The position numbers and the translations under genes are program-made. This document shows positions 7,840 through 17,044 of a DNA stretch of 64,000 bases, piece by piece. Every line of letters begins with the position of its first letter. The first letter of the stretch is position 1. The notes beneath the pieces are model-generated. The model was not told the origin of the DNA and did not search any database. It saw nothing but the letters and a program-made list of their open reading frames with translations. The stretch is from Mesorhizobium sp. (lineage in GTDB: Bacteria; Pseudomonadota; Alphaproteobacteria; Rhizobiales; Rhizobiaceae): the NCBI GenBank assembly GCA_004020645.1, contig SAQL01000002.1:124001-188000 (forward strand). The letters run 5' to 3'.

Positions 7840-8946
7840 CTATTTTTGCCGCGGGTCTTCCAGGCCGATGCCGATCTGACGGAAACGGCCCGCCCGACGT
7901 TCGACGACGGCTTCGGCGAGCGAGCGGGCGGCATTGCGAACTTCTTCCTGGATCGTCTCGTCGGCATCGAGTTCATCATGACTTGTAGCGTACGGCTTCC
8001 AGTAGCCGATGTAGCGGTCGAGCTCGGCGCTCGGGCCGGCCGGCGACAACTTCATGAAGCGCAGCCAGTCAGCGATGGAATGCCGCACATTCTCCGCACC
8101 TTCGACATCGCCGTGCACAATCACGGAAAACAGCCTGCCTGCCAGATGACGCGGATAGTCCCACCCGGCCAGTTCGACCTCCTTTGCCTTTGCCGCATCC
8201 TTGCCTTGTGTCAGCGAGGGGTCTGGATTGCCACCATCAGCGCAGACAAGCCTGTCCATCATCAGTTTGACAGGTGAGGAAACCTGATACCAATTCACCG
8301 GGGTGATGATCATGATCCCATGGGCGGCGACCCACATCGGGTAGATTTCGTTCATCCAGTCCTGAACTTGCCCAAGCGAATGGTTGGGATAGCAGGAACA
8401 GGGCCAATGGCAGAGCGGAGCGGCCGTCGAAAAGCACGCCTTGCAGGGATGGATGTTCCTCCCGTATTCGGAAGCAAGTCGCGACAGATCGAGAATTTCG
8501 ACCGCAAGTTTCGTTTCCTTGTCTATGGTCTCACGGGCGATTTCGGCGAGCCGGAAACTCTTCGACATTTCGCCGGGACAGGTATGCTCGCTGCGCGACG
8601 ACCCATTGATGATCAATAGACGCGGCGGCACCGTTAGATCCTCGTACCGACGCTGCGCCTGCAGCACCGCTTCGTGCGCCGCAATCCAATCGACGGACAG
8701 ATCGTAGTCGGGGTCGCTGAACGCAGGACCGGCTTTCCTCGTGATCGGGCTCTTGCGGGAATCCGCGTAAGCCTGCCAGGCGATCGAAGCGATTTGTTCA
8801 ATCGACTGGGCGAGCGGTTCGAACGCCGGATCGACGAATTGCTGCTTGTACCTCGCCTTGAAGGCTTTCTCACTCAGTCTGGGACTAGCCATGCCCTTGC
8901 GAGGCGCCGGGGTTTTCCCGACAAACTTGCCAACGAGACCGGCCAT
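7840..8946 (-). CDS. flavodoxin / NADPH-dependent FMN reductase family protein
   Basis: A 368-residue protein. Residues from ~107 form a flavodoxin-like Rossmann domain starting with LLIINGSSRSEHTCPGEMSK, where the NGSSR loop would bind FMN phosphate. A cysteine-rich segment (HPCKACFSTAAPLCHWPCSC) and the iron-sulfur-flavoprotein-like stretch ITPVNWYQVSSPVKLMMDR follow. The first ~105 residues are an extra helical, basic N-terminal region not typical of the family. ATG 8946 follows an AAAGGAATT ribosome-binding site. Probably a cytoplasmic NAD(P)H-dependent flavin oxidoreductase; substrate unknown. Confidence 0.78.
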   Translation of the reverse strand: MAGLVGKFVGKTPAPRKGMASPRLSEKAFKARYKQQFVDPAFEPLAQSIEQIASIAWQAYADSRKSPITRKAGPAFSDPDYDLSVDWIAAHEAVLQAQRRYEDLTVPPRLLIINGSSRSEHTCPGEMSKSFRLAEIARETIDKETKLAVEILDLSRLASEYGRNIHPCKACFSTAAPLCHWPCSCYPNHSLGQVQDWMNEIYPMWVAAHGIMIITPVNWYQVSSPVKLMMDRLVCADGGNPDPSLTQGKDAAKAKEVELAGWDYPRHLAGRLFSVIVHGDVEGAENVRHSIADWLRFMKLSPAGPSAELDRYIGYWKPYATSHDELDADETIQEEVRNAARSLAEAVVERRAGRFRQIGIGLEDPRQK

Positions 8947-8999
8947 TTCCGAATTCCTTTCCCGAATTTCGTCCAGGAACGCGCAAGACTTGCAGTGAT

Positions 9000-9455
9000 T
9001 TATTCACCCGTTTCGTCGGCACCTCCGCGGAAGAAGGATCGGATTTCCTCCCTGTCGACGCTGTCATCGCCGTTCTCGTCGACGGCGTTGAATATCCGCC
9101 CGATGAAATCCTGAACCTCGGTTTGAGAAAGCGCACCATCGCCGTCGGCGTCCACTATGGCGAACATCATTCGCATCCGTGCGCCACCCCTTCGGAAATC
9201 GCGATGCCAACGGTCGCCACCTCGTCGCTCTGCTCGGGGGCGGCGATGCTCCTGCATTCTCTCCTCCAGCATCTCAGTCATCATCTGACGCATCATTTGG
9301 CGCATGGAGTCTTCGGTTGGCCCGCTCGGCGCTGGCTCTGAGCCACGATCCTGTGCAGGTGCGGCGGGCGCAGGTGGGCTCGTCTGGGATAGTGCCGGCG
9401 AGGCCAGCATGGCCAACGCCGCGGCAACTGCTGTGGTCTTGCTTGCTAATGTCAT
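9000..9455 (-). CDS. secreted EF-hand calcium-binding protein
   Basis: A 151-residue protein. ATG 9455 is preceded by the ribosome-binding site AAAGGAG; a longer frame to 9557 lacks one. The N-terminus is a Sec signal peptide with a hydrophobic alanine-rich core ending near SPALS. A Pro/Ala linker and an Arg/Met-rich helix ([18 protein letters not shown]) follow. Two EF-hand loops, [12 protein letters not shown] and [12 protein letters not shown], lie in the last 60 residues. It is predicted to be periplasmic and to bind Ca2+. It shares orientation with the flavodoxin gene, 53 bases upstream of that gene's start, and could be co-transcribed with it. Confidence 0.8.
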   Translation of the reverse strand: MTLASKTTAVAAALAMLASPALSQTSPPAPAAPAQDRGSEPAPSGPTEDSMRQMMRQMMTEMLEERMQEHRRPRAERRGGDRWHRDFRRGGARMRMMFAIVDADGDGALSQTEVQDFIGRIFNAVDENGDDSVDREEIRSFFRGGADETGE

Positions 9456-9732
9456 CGTATTCTCCTTTGGAGAATGGTGGACCGATCGTGTCGGCATCCA
9501 AGCCAAACCCGCTGCTCCCCGCATGGTTCCTGGCGATTTGGCAGATGATCGCTGCATCTTGGTCCCGACGAGCGACGCAATCCTTCCCGCTGCCGCGAAT
9601 GAACGCAGTCACTAGAGCCTCGACGCAGTGACTTTGGCAGATCGGCTCGGCAGCGAACGTCAATAATTCCCGTCAGTGGCAAATCTCAGTGGCAGATCGC
9701 ATAACTTCGAGGTTAGCCGAAGCATCCCTCCA

Positions 9733-9829
9733 CTTCGTCATCCCAGGGCGGAGCAAGGAGCGAAGCGACGCGGCGGAGACCCTGGGATCCATTCCGTTAC
9801 CTCTGCCGAAGAATGCAGCGGCCCAGAAT
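9733..9829 (-). repeat. interspersed repeat family A, copy 1 (full unit)
   Basis: A ~65-bp core (CTTCGTCATCC... to ...GGATCCATTCCGTTAC) with self-complementary ends (CCCAGGG / CCCTGGG) plus an ~30-bp tail containing GAAGAATGCAGCGGCCCAGAA. The same unit recurs around 11793 and, inverted, at 12224. Orientation here is arbitrary. Confidence 0.85.
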
Positions 9830-9852
9830 AAAAGCGCTCTGTAGTGATCCTT

Positions 9853-9907
9853 CGCGCCCCCCTCTGTCCTGCCGGACATCTCCCCCACTTGGGGGAAGAT
9901 CGGCAGT
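9853..9907 (-). repeat. interspersed repeat family B, copy 1
   Basis: Contains CCCCCTCTGTCCTGCCGGAC then an internal palindrome (TCCCCCACTTGGGGGA) and GATCGGCAG. It is the inverted counterpart of the copies at 9962 and 11503. Confidence 0.85.
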
Positions 9908-9961
9908 TTCGCGGACAGCGTCCTTTTTGCAAGGTTGGTGGTTGGCGAAATCATTGATGAG

Positions 9962-10126
9962 GGCCAATCTCCCTCCTTGTGGGGGAGATGTCCGGCAGGA
10001 CAGAGGGGGGCGCTGTCCCTCCGCGATCAAAGGTTCTGCACCGCAGCAGCGCTCCAAGGCAACGGCATGGATCCTAGGGTCTGCGCCGCGTCGCTTCGCT
10101 CCTTGCTCCGCCCTGGGATGACGAAG
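9962..10126 (+). repeat. composite repeat B2-A2
   Basis: A family B copy (9962-10040: GGGGGAGATGTCCGGCAGGA, then a GATCAAAGGTTCTGCAC tail) runs directly into a family A core (10061-10126). The same B-then-A composite occurs at 11503-11654, so the two families move or duplicate together. With copy A1-B1 it makes a large imperfect inverted structure spanning 9733-10126. No protein-coding gene is seen between 9456 and 10374. Confidence 0.85.
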
Positions 10127-10374
10127 TGGCGGGGTGCTTCGGCTAATCCTAGAAGTTGCGAGCTGCCACTGAGATCGGCCCGCTGACGGGAGCTGCCGAT
10201 CGGCCCCGATCTGTCAAAATCACTGTGCCGAACTACTAATACAAAAGTTTCGACTTTTGGTTTCCTGGGAGTTTCAACTTTTTGTATTTTGTTGCGTTCC
10301 AAGCCTGTCATATGAGCATTGGATTTCCCGAACCCGACCCACTTTGGGTCCGATGCTCTAACGGAGAAGAAGCC

Positions 10375-11157
10375 TTGGCCCTGAAATCGCTCATCGAATC
10401 GCGCCATTTCGACCTCACGATCATGGTCCTGATCCTGATCAACGCCGTCACGCTCGGCCTCGAGACCTCGCCCGATGCGATTGGTGTTTTTGGCCCGCTT
10501 CTAACGGCCATCGACCGCGCGATCCTCGGCGTCTTCGTGCTCGAACTCGCGATCCGGCTGGTCGTCTACAGAACGCATTTCTTCCGCGATCCATGGCGCA
10601 TCTTCGACCTCTTGGTCGTCGGTTTCGCGCTTATCCCCGCGACCGGTTCGCTCTCCGTGTTAAGGGCGCTGCGCATCCTGCGGGTCCTGCGCCTGATCAG
10701 CATCGTTCCGTCGCTGCGCCGTGTCGTCACCGGCTTCATCACCGCCTTGCCTGGCATGGGCTCGATCATGCTGTTGCTCGGGCTGGTGTTCTACGTCTTT
10801 GCGGTGATGGCGACGAAGCTCTACGGCTCGTCGTTTCCCGAACTGTTCGGCGGCATACCGGAATCGCTCTTCACGCTTTTCCAGGTCATGACCCTCGAAG
10901 GCTGGTCGGACGGCGTGGTGCGCCCGGTCATGGCGGTTTATCCGACCGCCTGGCTGTTCTTCATCCCATTCATCATCGCGACCTCGTTCACCGTGCTCAA
11001 TCTGTTCATCGGCGTGATTGTTTCGGCGATGGAGGCCGAGCATGAAGCCGTAGAATCGGCCGACAGGGCAACGCTGCACACCGATCAGGCCATCATCCTC
11101 GCGGAGTTACAGGCACTGCGGGCAGAGGTCCGCGAATTGTCCGGCGTGCGCGGCTAG
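10375..11157 (+). CDS. voltage-gated sodium-type ion channel (single-domain)
   Basis: A 260-residue six-helix channel subunit of the bacterial NaChBac/NavAb type, acting as a homotetramer in the inner membrane. The S4 voltage sensor carries arginines at three-residue spacing (R97, R100, R103, R106). The pore loop holds TLEGWS at 173-178, equivalent to the TLESW selectivity filter of sodium-selective members. A short C-terminal coiled-coil (ILAELQALRAEVREL) probably drives tetramerisation. The open frame reaches back to 10282, but TTG 10375 after ACGGAGAAGAAGCC gives the usual short N-terminus. ATG 10312 is an alternative. It is flanked on both sides by repeat arrays. Confidence 0.85.
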   Translation: MALKSLIESRHFDLTIMVLILINAVTLGLETSPDAIGVFGPLLTAIDRAILGVFVLELAIRLVVYRTHFFRDPWRIFDLLVVGFALIPATGSLSVLRALRILRVLRLISIVPSLRRVVTGFITALPGMGSIMLLLGLVFYVFAVMATKLYGSSFPELFGGIPESLFTLFQVMTLEGWSDGVVRPVMAVYPTAWLFFIPFIIATSFTVLNLFIGVIVSAMEAEHEAVESADRATLHTDQAIILAELQALRAEVRELSGVRG

Positions 11158-11430
11158 GTCGCCTCGGCGAGCATTGCAAAACACAGCCATTCCTATCCGT
11201 CGGCGGCTTGTGATGGTGTGGTGCGGTGAAAGAGCCCGCCGCTTCATTTGCGAAGCGGCGGGGCCCCCCAGAATACCCCCCCCATTGCCAGGTCAAGATT
11301 GCCCCCCGGCATCGCTGACCGTGCAATTGCGGCGCCAGACCCAGTGACCCATTACGGGACACCTTTGCCAATGACGCAAGATGGGTTTTTCGATTTACAT
11401 TAACTGTGGCTAATATGTCACCGTAGCCCA

Positions 11431-11654
11431 CAAGGGGGAGATCGGCCGTCACCACCGCCTTCGCGAACCGCCACCGTCGCAGGAGCGAGCGATGCGCCAA
11501 AGCTGCCAATCTCCCCCAAGTGGGGGAGATGTCCGGCAGGACAGAGGGGGCGCTGACCCTCCGCCATCAAAGGTTCTGCACCGTCGTGACACTCTGAGGT
11601 AACGGCATGGATCCCAGGCCGCGTCGCTCCTTGCTCCGCCTTGGGATGACGAAG
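11431..11654 (+). repeat. repeat cluster: partial B, composite B3-A3
   Basis: A partial B end (CAAGGGGGAGATCGGCC, 11431-11447) is followed by a full B copy (11503-11580) and a shortened A core (11601-11654) that lacks ~12 bases in its centre. The order and the GATNAAAGGTTCTGCACC joint match the composite at 9962-10126. The 739 bases between the channel gene and the GIY-YIG gene (11158-11896) hold only these repeats and unremarkable sequence. Confidence 0.8.
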
Positions 11655-11792
11655 TTTGGAGCGATGGTTGGGCCAATCCTGGAGGTTTGCGAACTGCCAC
11701 TGAGATTCGCTGCTCAAGGGGCTGTGGACCTTCGTTGCCGGCCGGTCGGCAGCCAAATCGCCAACGCTGGCGATTGGCATAAGCCACCACGC

Positions 11793-11889
11793 CTTCGTCA
11801 TCCTAGGGCGAAGCAAGGAGCGAAGCGACGCGGCGCAGACCCTAGGATCCATTCCGTGACATCCAGCCGAAGAATGCAGCGGCTCAGAA
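11793..11889. repeat. left ~97-bp inverted repeat of GIY-YIG cassette (family A, copy 4)
   Basis: A full family A unit from CTTCGTCATCC to GCAGCGGCTCAGAA. Its reverse complement recurs at 12224-12319 with only a few differences (for example ATTCCGTGACATC versus ATGCCGTTACGCC). The pair encloses the GIY-YIG gene. Confidence 0.85.
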
Positions 11890-11896
11890 CCGAACG

Positions 11897-12166
11897 CTAC
11901 CACTCGGTTCCGCGAAAAAGCTCGAACCACTCCGGATTGGTCTTCTCGATCAGTTCGATCTTCCACTGGCGCGGCCAGCGCTTCAGCGACTTTTCGCGCT
12001 GGATAGCGTCGCGAATGTCGAAATGTTCCTCGTACCAGACCAGACGCTGCACGCCGTAGCGGCTGGTGAAGCGTGAACCCTGGCCAGATTTGTGCTCCGG
12101 CATGCGGCGGCCGAGGTCGTTGGTGACACCGATGTAGATCGTGCCGCGCTTCTGGCTCGCGGTCAT
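11897..12166 (-). CDS. GIY-YIG nuclease family protein
   Basis: An 89-residue single-domain GIY-YIG protein. Visible motifs are TIYIGVTNDLGRR (second half of the GIY-YIG signature with the catalytic arginine), the EHK helix, and the conserved tail WKIELIEKTNPEWFEL. The family usually begins MxGYVYMxAS. Here an ATG with the expected MTGYP sequence lies at 12182 but one base is missing, so that frame hits TGA. The only in-frame ATG is 12166, which removes the first beta strand. A frame open to 12217 gives an unrelated leader. It may be translated from an alternative start or be newly inactivated. It sits inside ~97-bp inverted repeats. Confidence 0.7.
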   Translation of the reverse strand: MTASQKRGTIYIGVTNDLGRRMPEHKSGQGSRFTSRYGVQRLVWYEEHFDIRDAIQREKSLKRWPRQWKIELIEKTNPEWFELFRGTEW

Positions 12167-12223
12167 ATAGGATAGCCGGTCATGGTGAAGGGCTAGCTGG
12201 CGCCGTTGCGGATACAAGCGCCA

Positions 12224-12319
12224 TTCTGAGCCGCTGCATTGTTCGGCTGGCGTAACGGCATGGATCCTAGGGTCTGCGCCGCGTCGCTTCGCTCCTTGCT
12301 TCGCCCTAGGATGACGAAG
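12224..12319. repeat. right ~97-bp inverted repeat of GIY-YIG cassette (family A, copy 5)
   Basis: Inverted copy of the unit at 11793-11889, from TTCTGAGCCGCTGCATT through the A core to CATCCTAGGGCGAAGCAAGG read on the minus strand. The remaining ~140 bases up to the ribokinase stop show no gene. Confidence 0.85.
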
Positions 12320-12461
12320 GCTTGGTGGGATTTGGCTAATCGCAGACGTTGAGTTTGGCAGATGCAGGCCGGCCGGCAGCGACCGTCAGTCAAAGAACCT
12401 AATCCCTTGTGTAGAGGAACTGAGAGCCGTCGCGATCCGCATTGACAGCGGGCCAGAAATC

Positions 12462-13388
12462 TCACCGCTTGGCGAGCAATGCCTCGACCTCTTGCAGCGT
12501 CGGCATCGACGGCGCCGTGCCGGGCCGGGTGACCGAGATGCCGGCGACGGCGCAGGCGAAGCGGACCGCTTGCAGCGGTTCCACCCCTCTCGCAAGTGCT
12601 GCGGCCAGGCCGCCATTGAAGGCGTCGCCTGCTCCGGTGGTCTCGACCACAAGGCCGGCATTGATCGCGCCGACATGGTCGGAGCGGCCGGCCGTGTGCA
12701 ACAGCGCGCCTTTTTCACCGAGCGTCACGATGACGGCGCCGACGCCCTTCTGGAGCAGACTGTCGGCGGCGCGGCGGGCGTCGTCGATAGACGACACCTT
12801 GATGCCGGTCAGTTCCTCGGCCTCAGTCTCGTTCGGCGTGACATAGTCGCAGAGCGTATAGATGCGCTCGGGCAGGCTTGCGGCCGGCGCCGGGTTGAGG
12901 ATGGTAGTCACCCCTGCCCCGCGCGCGATCTCCAGCGCCCGCATCGCCGCCTCGATCGGCTGTTCGAGCTGGGTGACGAAAACGCCGGCCGAGCGGATCA
13001 GGCCGGCGTTGGCCTCGATGTCGTCGGGCGAAATCAGCATGGCCGCACCGGGGCTGACGATGATGGCGTTGTTGCCGGTCGTCTCGTCGACGAAAATATA
13101 AGCCGCACCCGTGTAGCTTTCCGGCGTCTCGATGACGGCGCTCTTCACGTCGGCCTGCGCCCAGGTTTGCCTGGCCATATCGGCAAAGGGATCGACCCCA
13201 AGGCGCGTCAGAAAGGTGATGTCGGCGCCGAGACGGCCGGCCGCAACCGCCTGGTTGGAGCCCTTGCCGCCCGGGCCAAGCGTGAAGGATGTGCCAAGGA
13301 GCGTCTCGCCCATGCGCGGCTGGCGGGCGGCGCGATAGGCGGTATCGGCGACGAAGACGCCCAATATGACGACAGGCTTGCCTGGCAT
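12462..13388 (-). CDS. rbsK: ribokinase (PfkB family sugar kinase)
   Basis: A 308-residue PfkB carbohydrate kinase. The N-terminal GPGGKGSNQAVAAGRLG motif binds the sugar and TTGAGDAFNGGL near residue 250 carries the catalytic aspartate and anion hole, both typical of ribokinase. ATG 13388 starts four bases after the FucU-like gene's stop; the longer frame to 13490 would run into that gene. Encoded with an RbsD/FucU mutarotase and a sugar ABC ATPase, it probably phosphorylates the imported sugar. Ribose specificity is not proven by the sequence. Confidence 0.85.
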   Translation of the reverse strand: MPGKPVVILGVFVADTAYRAARQPRMGETLLGTSFTLGPGGKGSNQAVAAGRLGADITFLTRLGVDPFADMARQTWAQADVKSAVIETPESYTGAAYIFVDETTGNNAIIVSPGAAMLISPDDIEANAGLIRSAGVFVTQLEQPIEAAMRALEIARGAGVTTILNPAPAASLPERIYTLCDYVTPNETEAEELTGIKVSSIDDARRAADSLLQKGVGAVIVTLGEKGALLHTAGRSDHVGAINAGLVVETTGAGDAFNGGLAAALARGVEPLQAVRFACAVAGISVTRPGTAPSMPTLQEVEALLAKR

Positions 13389-13392
13389 CCTG

Positions 13393-13845
13393 CTACTCCC
13401 CGTCCGGCGGCACGACGCCCTTGCGGAAGGCGAAACAGCCATAGAAGCGGCGCTCGCCGGTCTGGATGACGCAATAGGCCTTCTTGGCACGTTCGTAGAA
13501 GGCGTAGCGCTCGACCGGGATCATCGGCCATGCCTTGCCCTCAGCAGCGTCAATCTCTCTTTGCACTTCCGTCTGCACTGCCGGAATCTCGTCCGGCTTG
13601 CCGACGATCTCCATGCGGGCGGCCGCGTCGTCGACGAAATTGTCCAGTGGATAGAGCGACAGCACCGCCTTGACCACGTCCGCGGCCGGCGCATCGATGC
13701 GCAGCAGCCGGCCGAGCACGGTCTGGCGCGCCACCGAATCGGAGGGGAAGTTGGTGTCGGCGATGATCAAATCGTCGCCATGGCCCATCGCCCGCAGCGC
13801 CTGGAGCACGTCGGCATTGAGCAGCGGATTGATCCCTTTGAGCAT
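13393..13845 (-). CDS. fucU: RbsD/FucU-type sugar mutarotase
   Basis: A 150-residue protein of the RbsD/FucU fold, which interconverts sugar anomers before kinase or dehydrogenase action. MLKGINPLLNADVLQALRAM and the GHGDDLIIADTNFP block are characteristic, including the conserved histidine and aspartate. The C-terminal region (YAFYERAKKAYCVIQTGERR) is closer to L-fucose mutarotases than to RbsD. It lies 4 bases upstream of the ribokinase gene in the same operon as the ABC ATPase. Confidence 0.82.
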   Translation of the reverse strand: MLKGINPLLNADVLQALRAMGHGDDLIIADTNFPSDSVARQTVLGRLLRIDAPAADVVKAVLSLYPLDNFVDDAAARMEIVGKPDEIPAVQTEVQREIDAAEGKAWPMIPVERYAFYERAKKAYCVIQTGERRFYGCFAFRKGVVPPDGE

Positions 13846-13879
13846 AATTCCCTCCCGAACGGGCTTTTTGATGCGAAAC

Positions 13880-13932
13880 CTGGCGCATGATCCCGAAAAG
13901 TGTTGTCGGTTTTCAGGCGCAAATTCAAAGTG
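13880..13932. repeat. REP-like palindrome fragment (family C)
   Basis: GGCGCATGATCCCGAAAAG... with GTTTTCAGGCGC, a diverged version of the GCATGACCCCGAAAACCG palindrome found at 21970. It fills the space between the ABC ATPase and fucU genes. Confidence 0.55.
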
Positions 13933-14991
<1,059 letters not shown>

Positions 14992-15279
14992 CGGCCCCCC
15001 TTTCGTTGCGGAGAAGCTAAACAACGCAAACGGCTAGGGCAAGTCAGTCTTTTATAGATAAAAAACCCCATCATCGTTGACACGGCACTTGGTTGTGAGA
15101 ATAGTGAAAGGGCTCGGGTTCTGACCCTGTTCCGGGCGCGCCGGCACACTAGTTTGGACTACGGAAATCGAAGTGTCGCGGGAGGAAACTTGGGCCCTAT
15201 TTCCAGGAGTCGCTGTTGTTGGGGAACACGTCCAGCGCTCCAAACACCCGAAACAAATCACCATTCTGGGAGGAACGAA

Positions 15280-16944
15280 ATGAAAGTCAGCCTTTACAAC
15301 CAATTCATGCGCGCGGGAGCCACTCGCCGCGATGTCCTCAAGGGCGCGGCCAGCATGGCCGCGATCGCCGCGGCATCCGGCGCCGGGCTTGGCGCACTGA
15401 CGCGCCCTGCTTCCGCCGCGAGCGAGCTGCGTGCGCAGATCCTGCAGATCCCCGGTGTCGGCAAGGGCCAGCCGACCGATGCCGACTTCCAGCAGGTCGG
15501 CGAGCTTTGCCTGGAGGCGACCAAGGCCAGCATCAAGGAAGGCGAATTCGCCGGTGTCCAGCTCACCTTCATGGGGCTCAACAACCAGAACCTGCATAAT
15601 GTGCTGTTTCGCGGCTTCCTGAAGCCGTGGGAGACTTATACCGGCGCCAAAATCAATTGGATCGACCTTGCGCAGGCGGACTACAACGCCCGCCTGCAGC
15701 AGTCGATCGCCACCGGCACCGTCGATTTCGACATCATCGAGATGGGCGCGCCGTTCGAAGGCGACGTCTGCGGCAAGGGCCTCACCTCCGAAATGCCGGA
15801 CTGGGTCAAGGACCAGATCGACATGAAGGACGTCGTGGCCTATCTGCAGCCACCGGTCGGCACCTGGGACGGCAAGCAGTACCGCGTGACCGTCGACGGC
15901 GACGCGCACAACTTCAACTACCGCACCGACGTGTTTGCCGATGCCGACCTCGCCAAGGCATGGAAGGACAGCGGCGGTGGCGGTGAATGGGGTGTGCCGA
16001 AGACCTGGCAGCAGGTGCAGGCGGTGACCAAATTCCTCAAGGGCAAACAGTTCCAGGGCCAGGACGTCTACGGCTATCTCGACGCGCCCAAGGCGTGGGG
16101 CGGCTTCGGCTTCTACTTCCTCGGCAGCCGCGCCAGCGCCTATGCCAAACATCCCGACGACAAGGCCTGGCTGTTCGACGCCGATACGATGAAGCCGCGC
16201 ATCAACAATCCGGCCTGGGTGCGGGCGATCCAGGACGTGATCGACGCCCTGCCGTCGGAGCCTGCCGATCAGATCAACGCCGACCCGAACACCACCGCCT
16301 TCCAGCAGTTCCTGGCCGGTACCGGTTCGATGGTCACCTGGTGGGGCGACGTCGGCTCCAACGTCAAGACCAACGACAGTTCGGTCGTCGGTGACGTCAC
16401 CGGCTTCTCGATCCTGCCAGGCTCGGACGACGTCTACAATTCCAAGACCGGCCAATGGGACAAGCTCGCCAGCGGCCCGAACCATGCGCCGAACTGCGCC
16501 TATCTCGGCTGGGGCGTCTACGTCATGGCTCGTGTCGATTCGGATGAAAAGAAGAAGAAGGCGGCCTGGTCTGCCGCCGCCCATCTCGGCGGCAAGGACC
16601 TGTCGCTCTGGTGCGCGGCGTATCCATCCGGCTTCCAGCCTTACCGCAACAGCCATTTCAACATTCCGGAATGGGTGGCGGCGGGTTACGACGAGGCATT
16701 CATCACCTCGTATCTGAAGTCGGAGGCCGACAGCTACAATCATCCGAACGCCGCGATCGAGCCGCGCATCCCCGGCATCTTCCAGTATTACAGCGCCGCC
16801 GAGGACATCCTGGCCAACACATTTGCCGGCAAGATGACGGCGCAGGAAGGCGCCAACGCCATTGCGGCCGCCTGGGAGAAGCTGACCGACCAGATCGGCC
16901 GCGAAAACCAGATCAAGCTCTATAAGGCCTCGCTTGGCATGTAG
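15280..16944 (+). CDS. Tat-exported ABC sugar-binding protein
   Basis: A 554-residue extracellular solute-binding protein (family 1). The N-terminus has a Tat-type signal, RR at 16-17 (ATRRDVLKGAA) with an alanine-rich core and a likely cleavage after ASA (about residue 47). At ~510 mature residues it is longer than the ~400 usual for monosaccharide binders, as seen for some oligosaccharide or polyol receptors. ATG 15280 follows GGGAGGAACGAA. First gene of a plus-strand operon with two permeases. Its exact ligand cannot be read from the sequence. Confidence 0.88.
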   Translation: MKVSLYNQFMRAGATRRDVLKGAASMAAIAAASGAGLGALTRPASAASELRAQILQIPGVGKGQPTDADFQQVGELCLEATKASIKEGEFAGVQLTFMGLNNQNLHNVLFRGFLKPWETYTGAKINWIDLAQADYNARLQQSIATGTVDFDIIEMGAPFEGDVCGKGLTSEMPDWVKDQIDMKDVVAYLQPPVGTWDGKQYRVTVDGDAHNFNYRTDVFADADLAKAWKDSGGGGEWGVPKTWQQVQAVTKFLKGKQFQGQDVYGYLDAPKAWGGFGFYFLGSRASAYAKHPDDKAWLFDADTMKPRINNPAWVRAIQDVIDALPSEPADQINADPNTTAFQQFLAGTGSMVTWWGDVGSNVKTNDSSVVGDVTGFSILPGSDDVYNSKTGQWDKLASGPNHAPNCAYLGWGVYVMARVDSDEKKKKAAWSAAAHLGGKDLSLWCAAYPSGFQPYRNSHFNIPEWVAAGYDEAFITSYLKSEADSYNHPNAAIEPRIPGIFQYYSAAEDILANTFAGKMTAQEGANAIAAAWEKLTDQIGRENQIKLYKASLGM

Positions 16945-16965
16945 GTTGAGACTCTAGGAACCGTG

Positions 16966-17015
16966 GTCCGGCGACGCAAAGCCGCCGGACTGCAGCCTGA
17001 CCGGCAAGCCGGTCA
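16966..17015 (+). terminator. two consecutive intercistronic hairpins after the binding-protein gene
   Basis: GTCCGGCG/CGCCGGAC (16966-16990) and TGACCGGC-AA-GCCGGTCA (16998-17015) are perfect stems in the 100-base gap between the binding-protein and permease genes. There is no real T-run (TAAAAGCC follows), so they more likely stabilise the upstream mRNA or attenuate transcription than end it. Confidence 0.6.
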
Positions 17016-17044
17016 TAAAAGCCTTCAGTGAACGGACGAGACGC

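Noticed and set aside
9733..12319. CRISPR array
   Set aside because: Repeats are palindromic, variably oriented and irregularly spaced, with no uniform spacers and no cas genes.
15052..16743. 563-residue minus-strand open frame
   Set aside because: It lies opposite the ABC binding-protein gene, which has a Tat signal, ribosome-binding site and family motifs. Long antisense frames are common in high-GC DNA.
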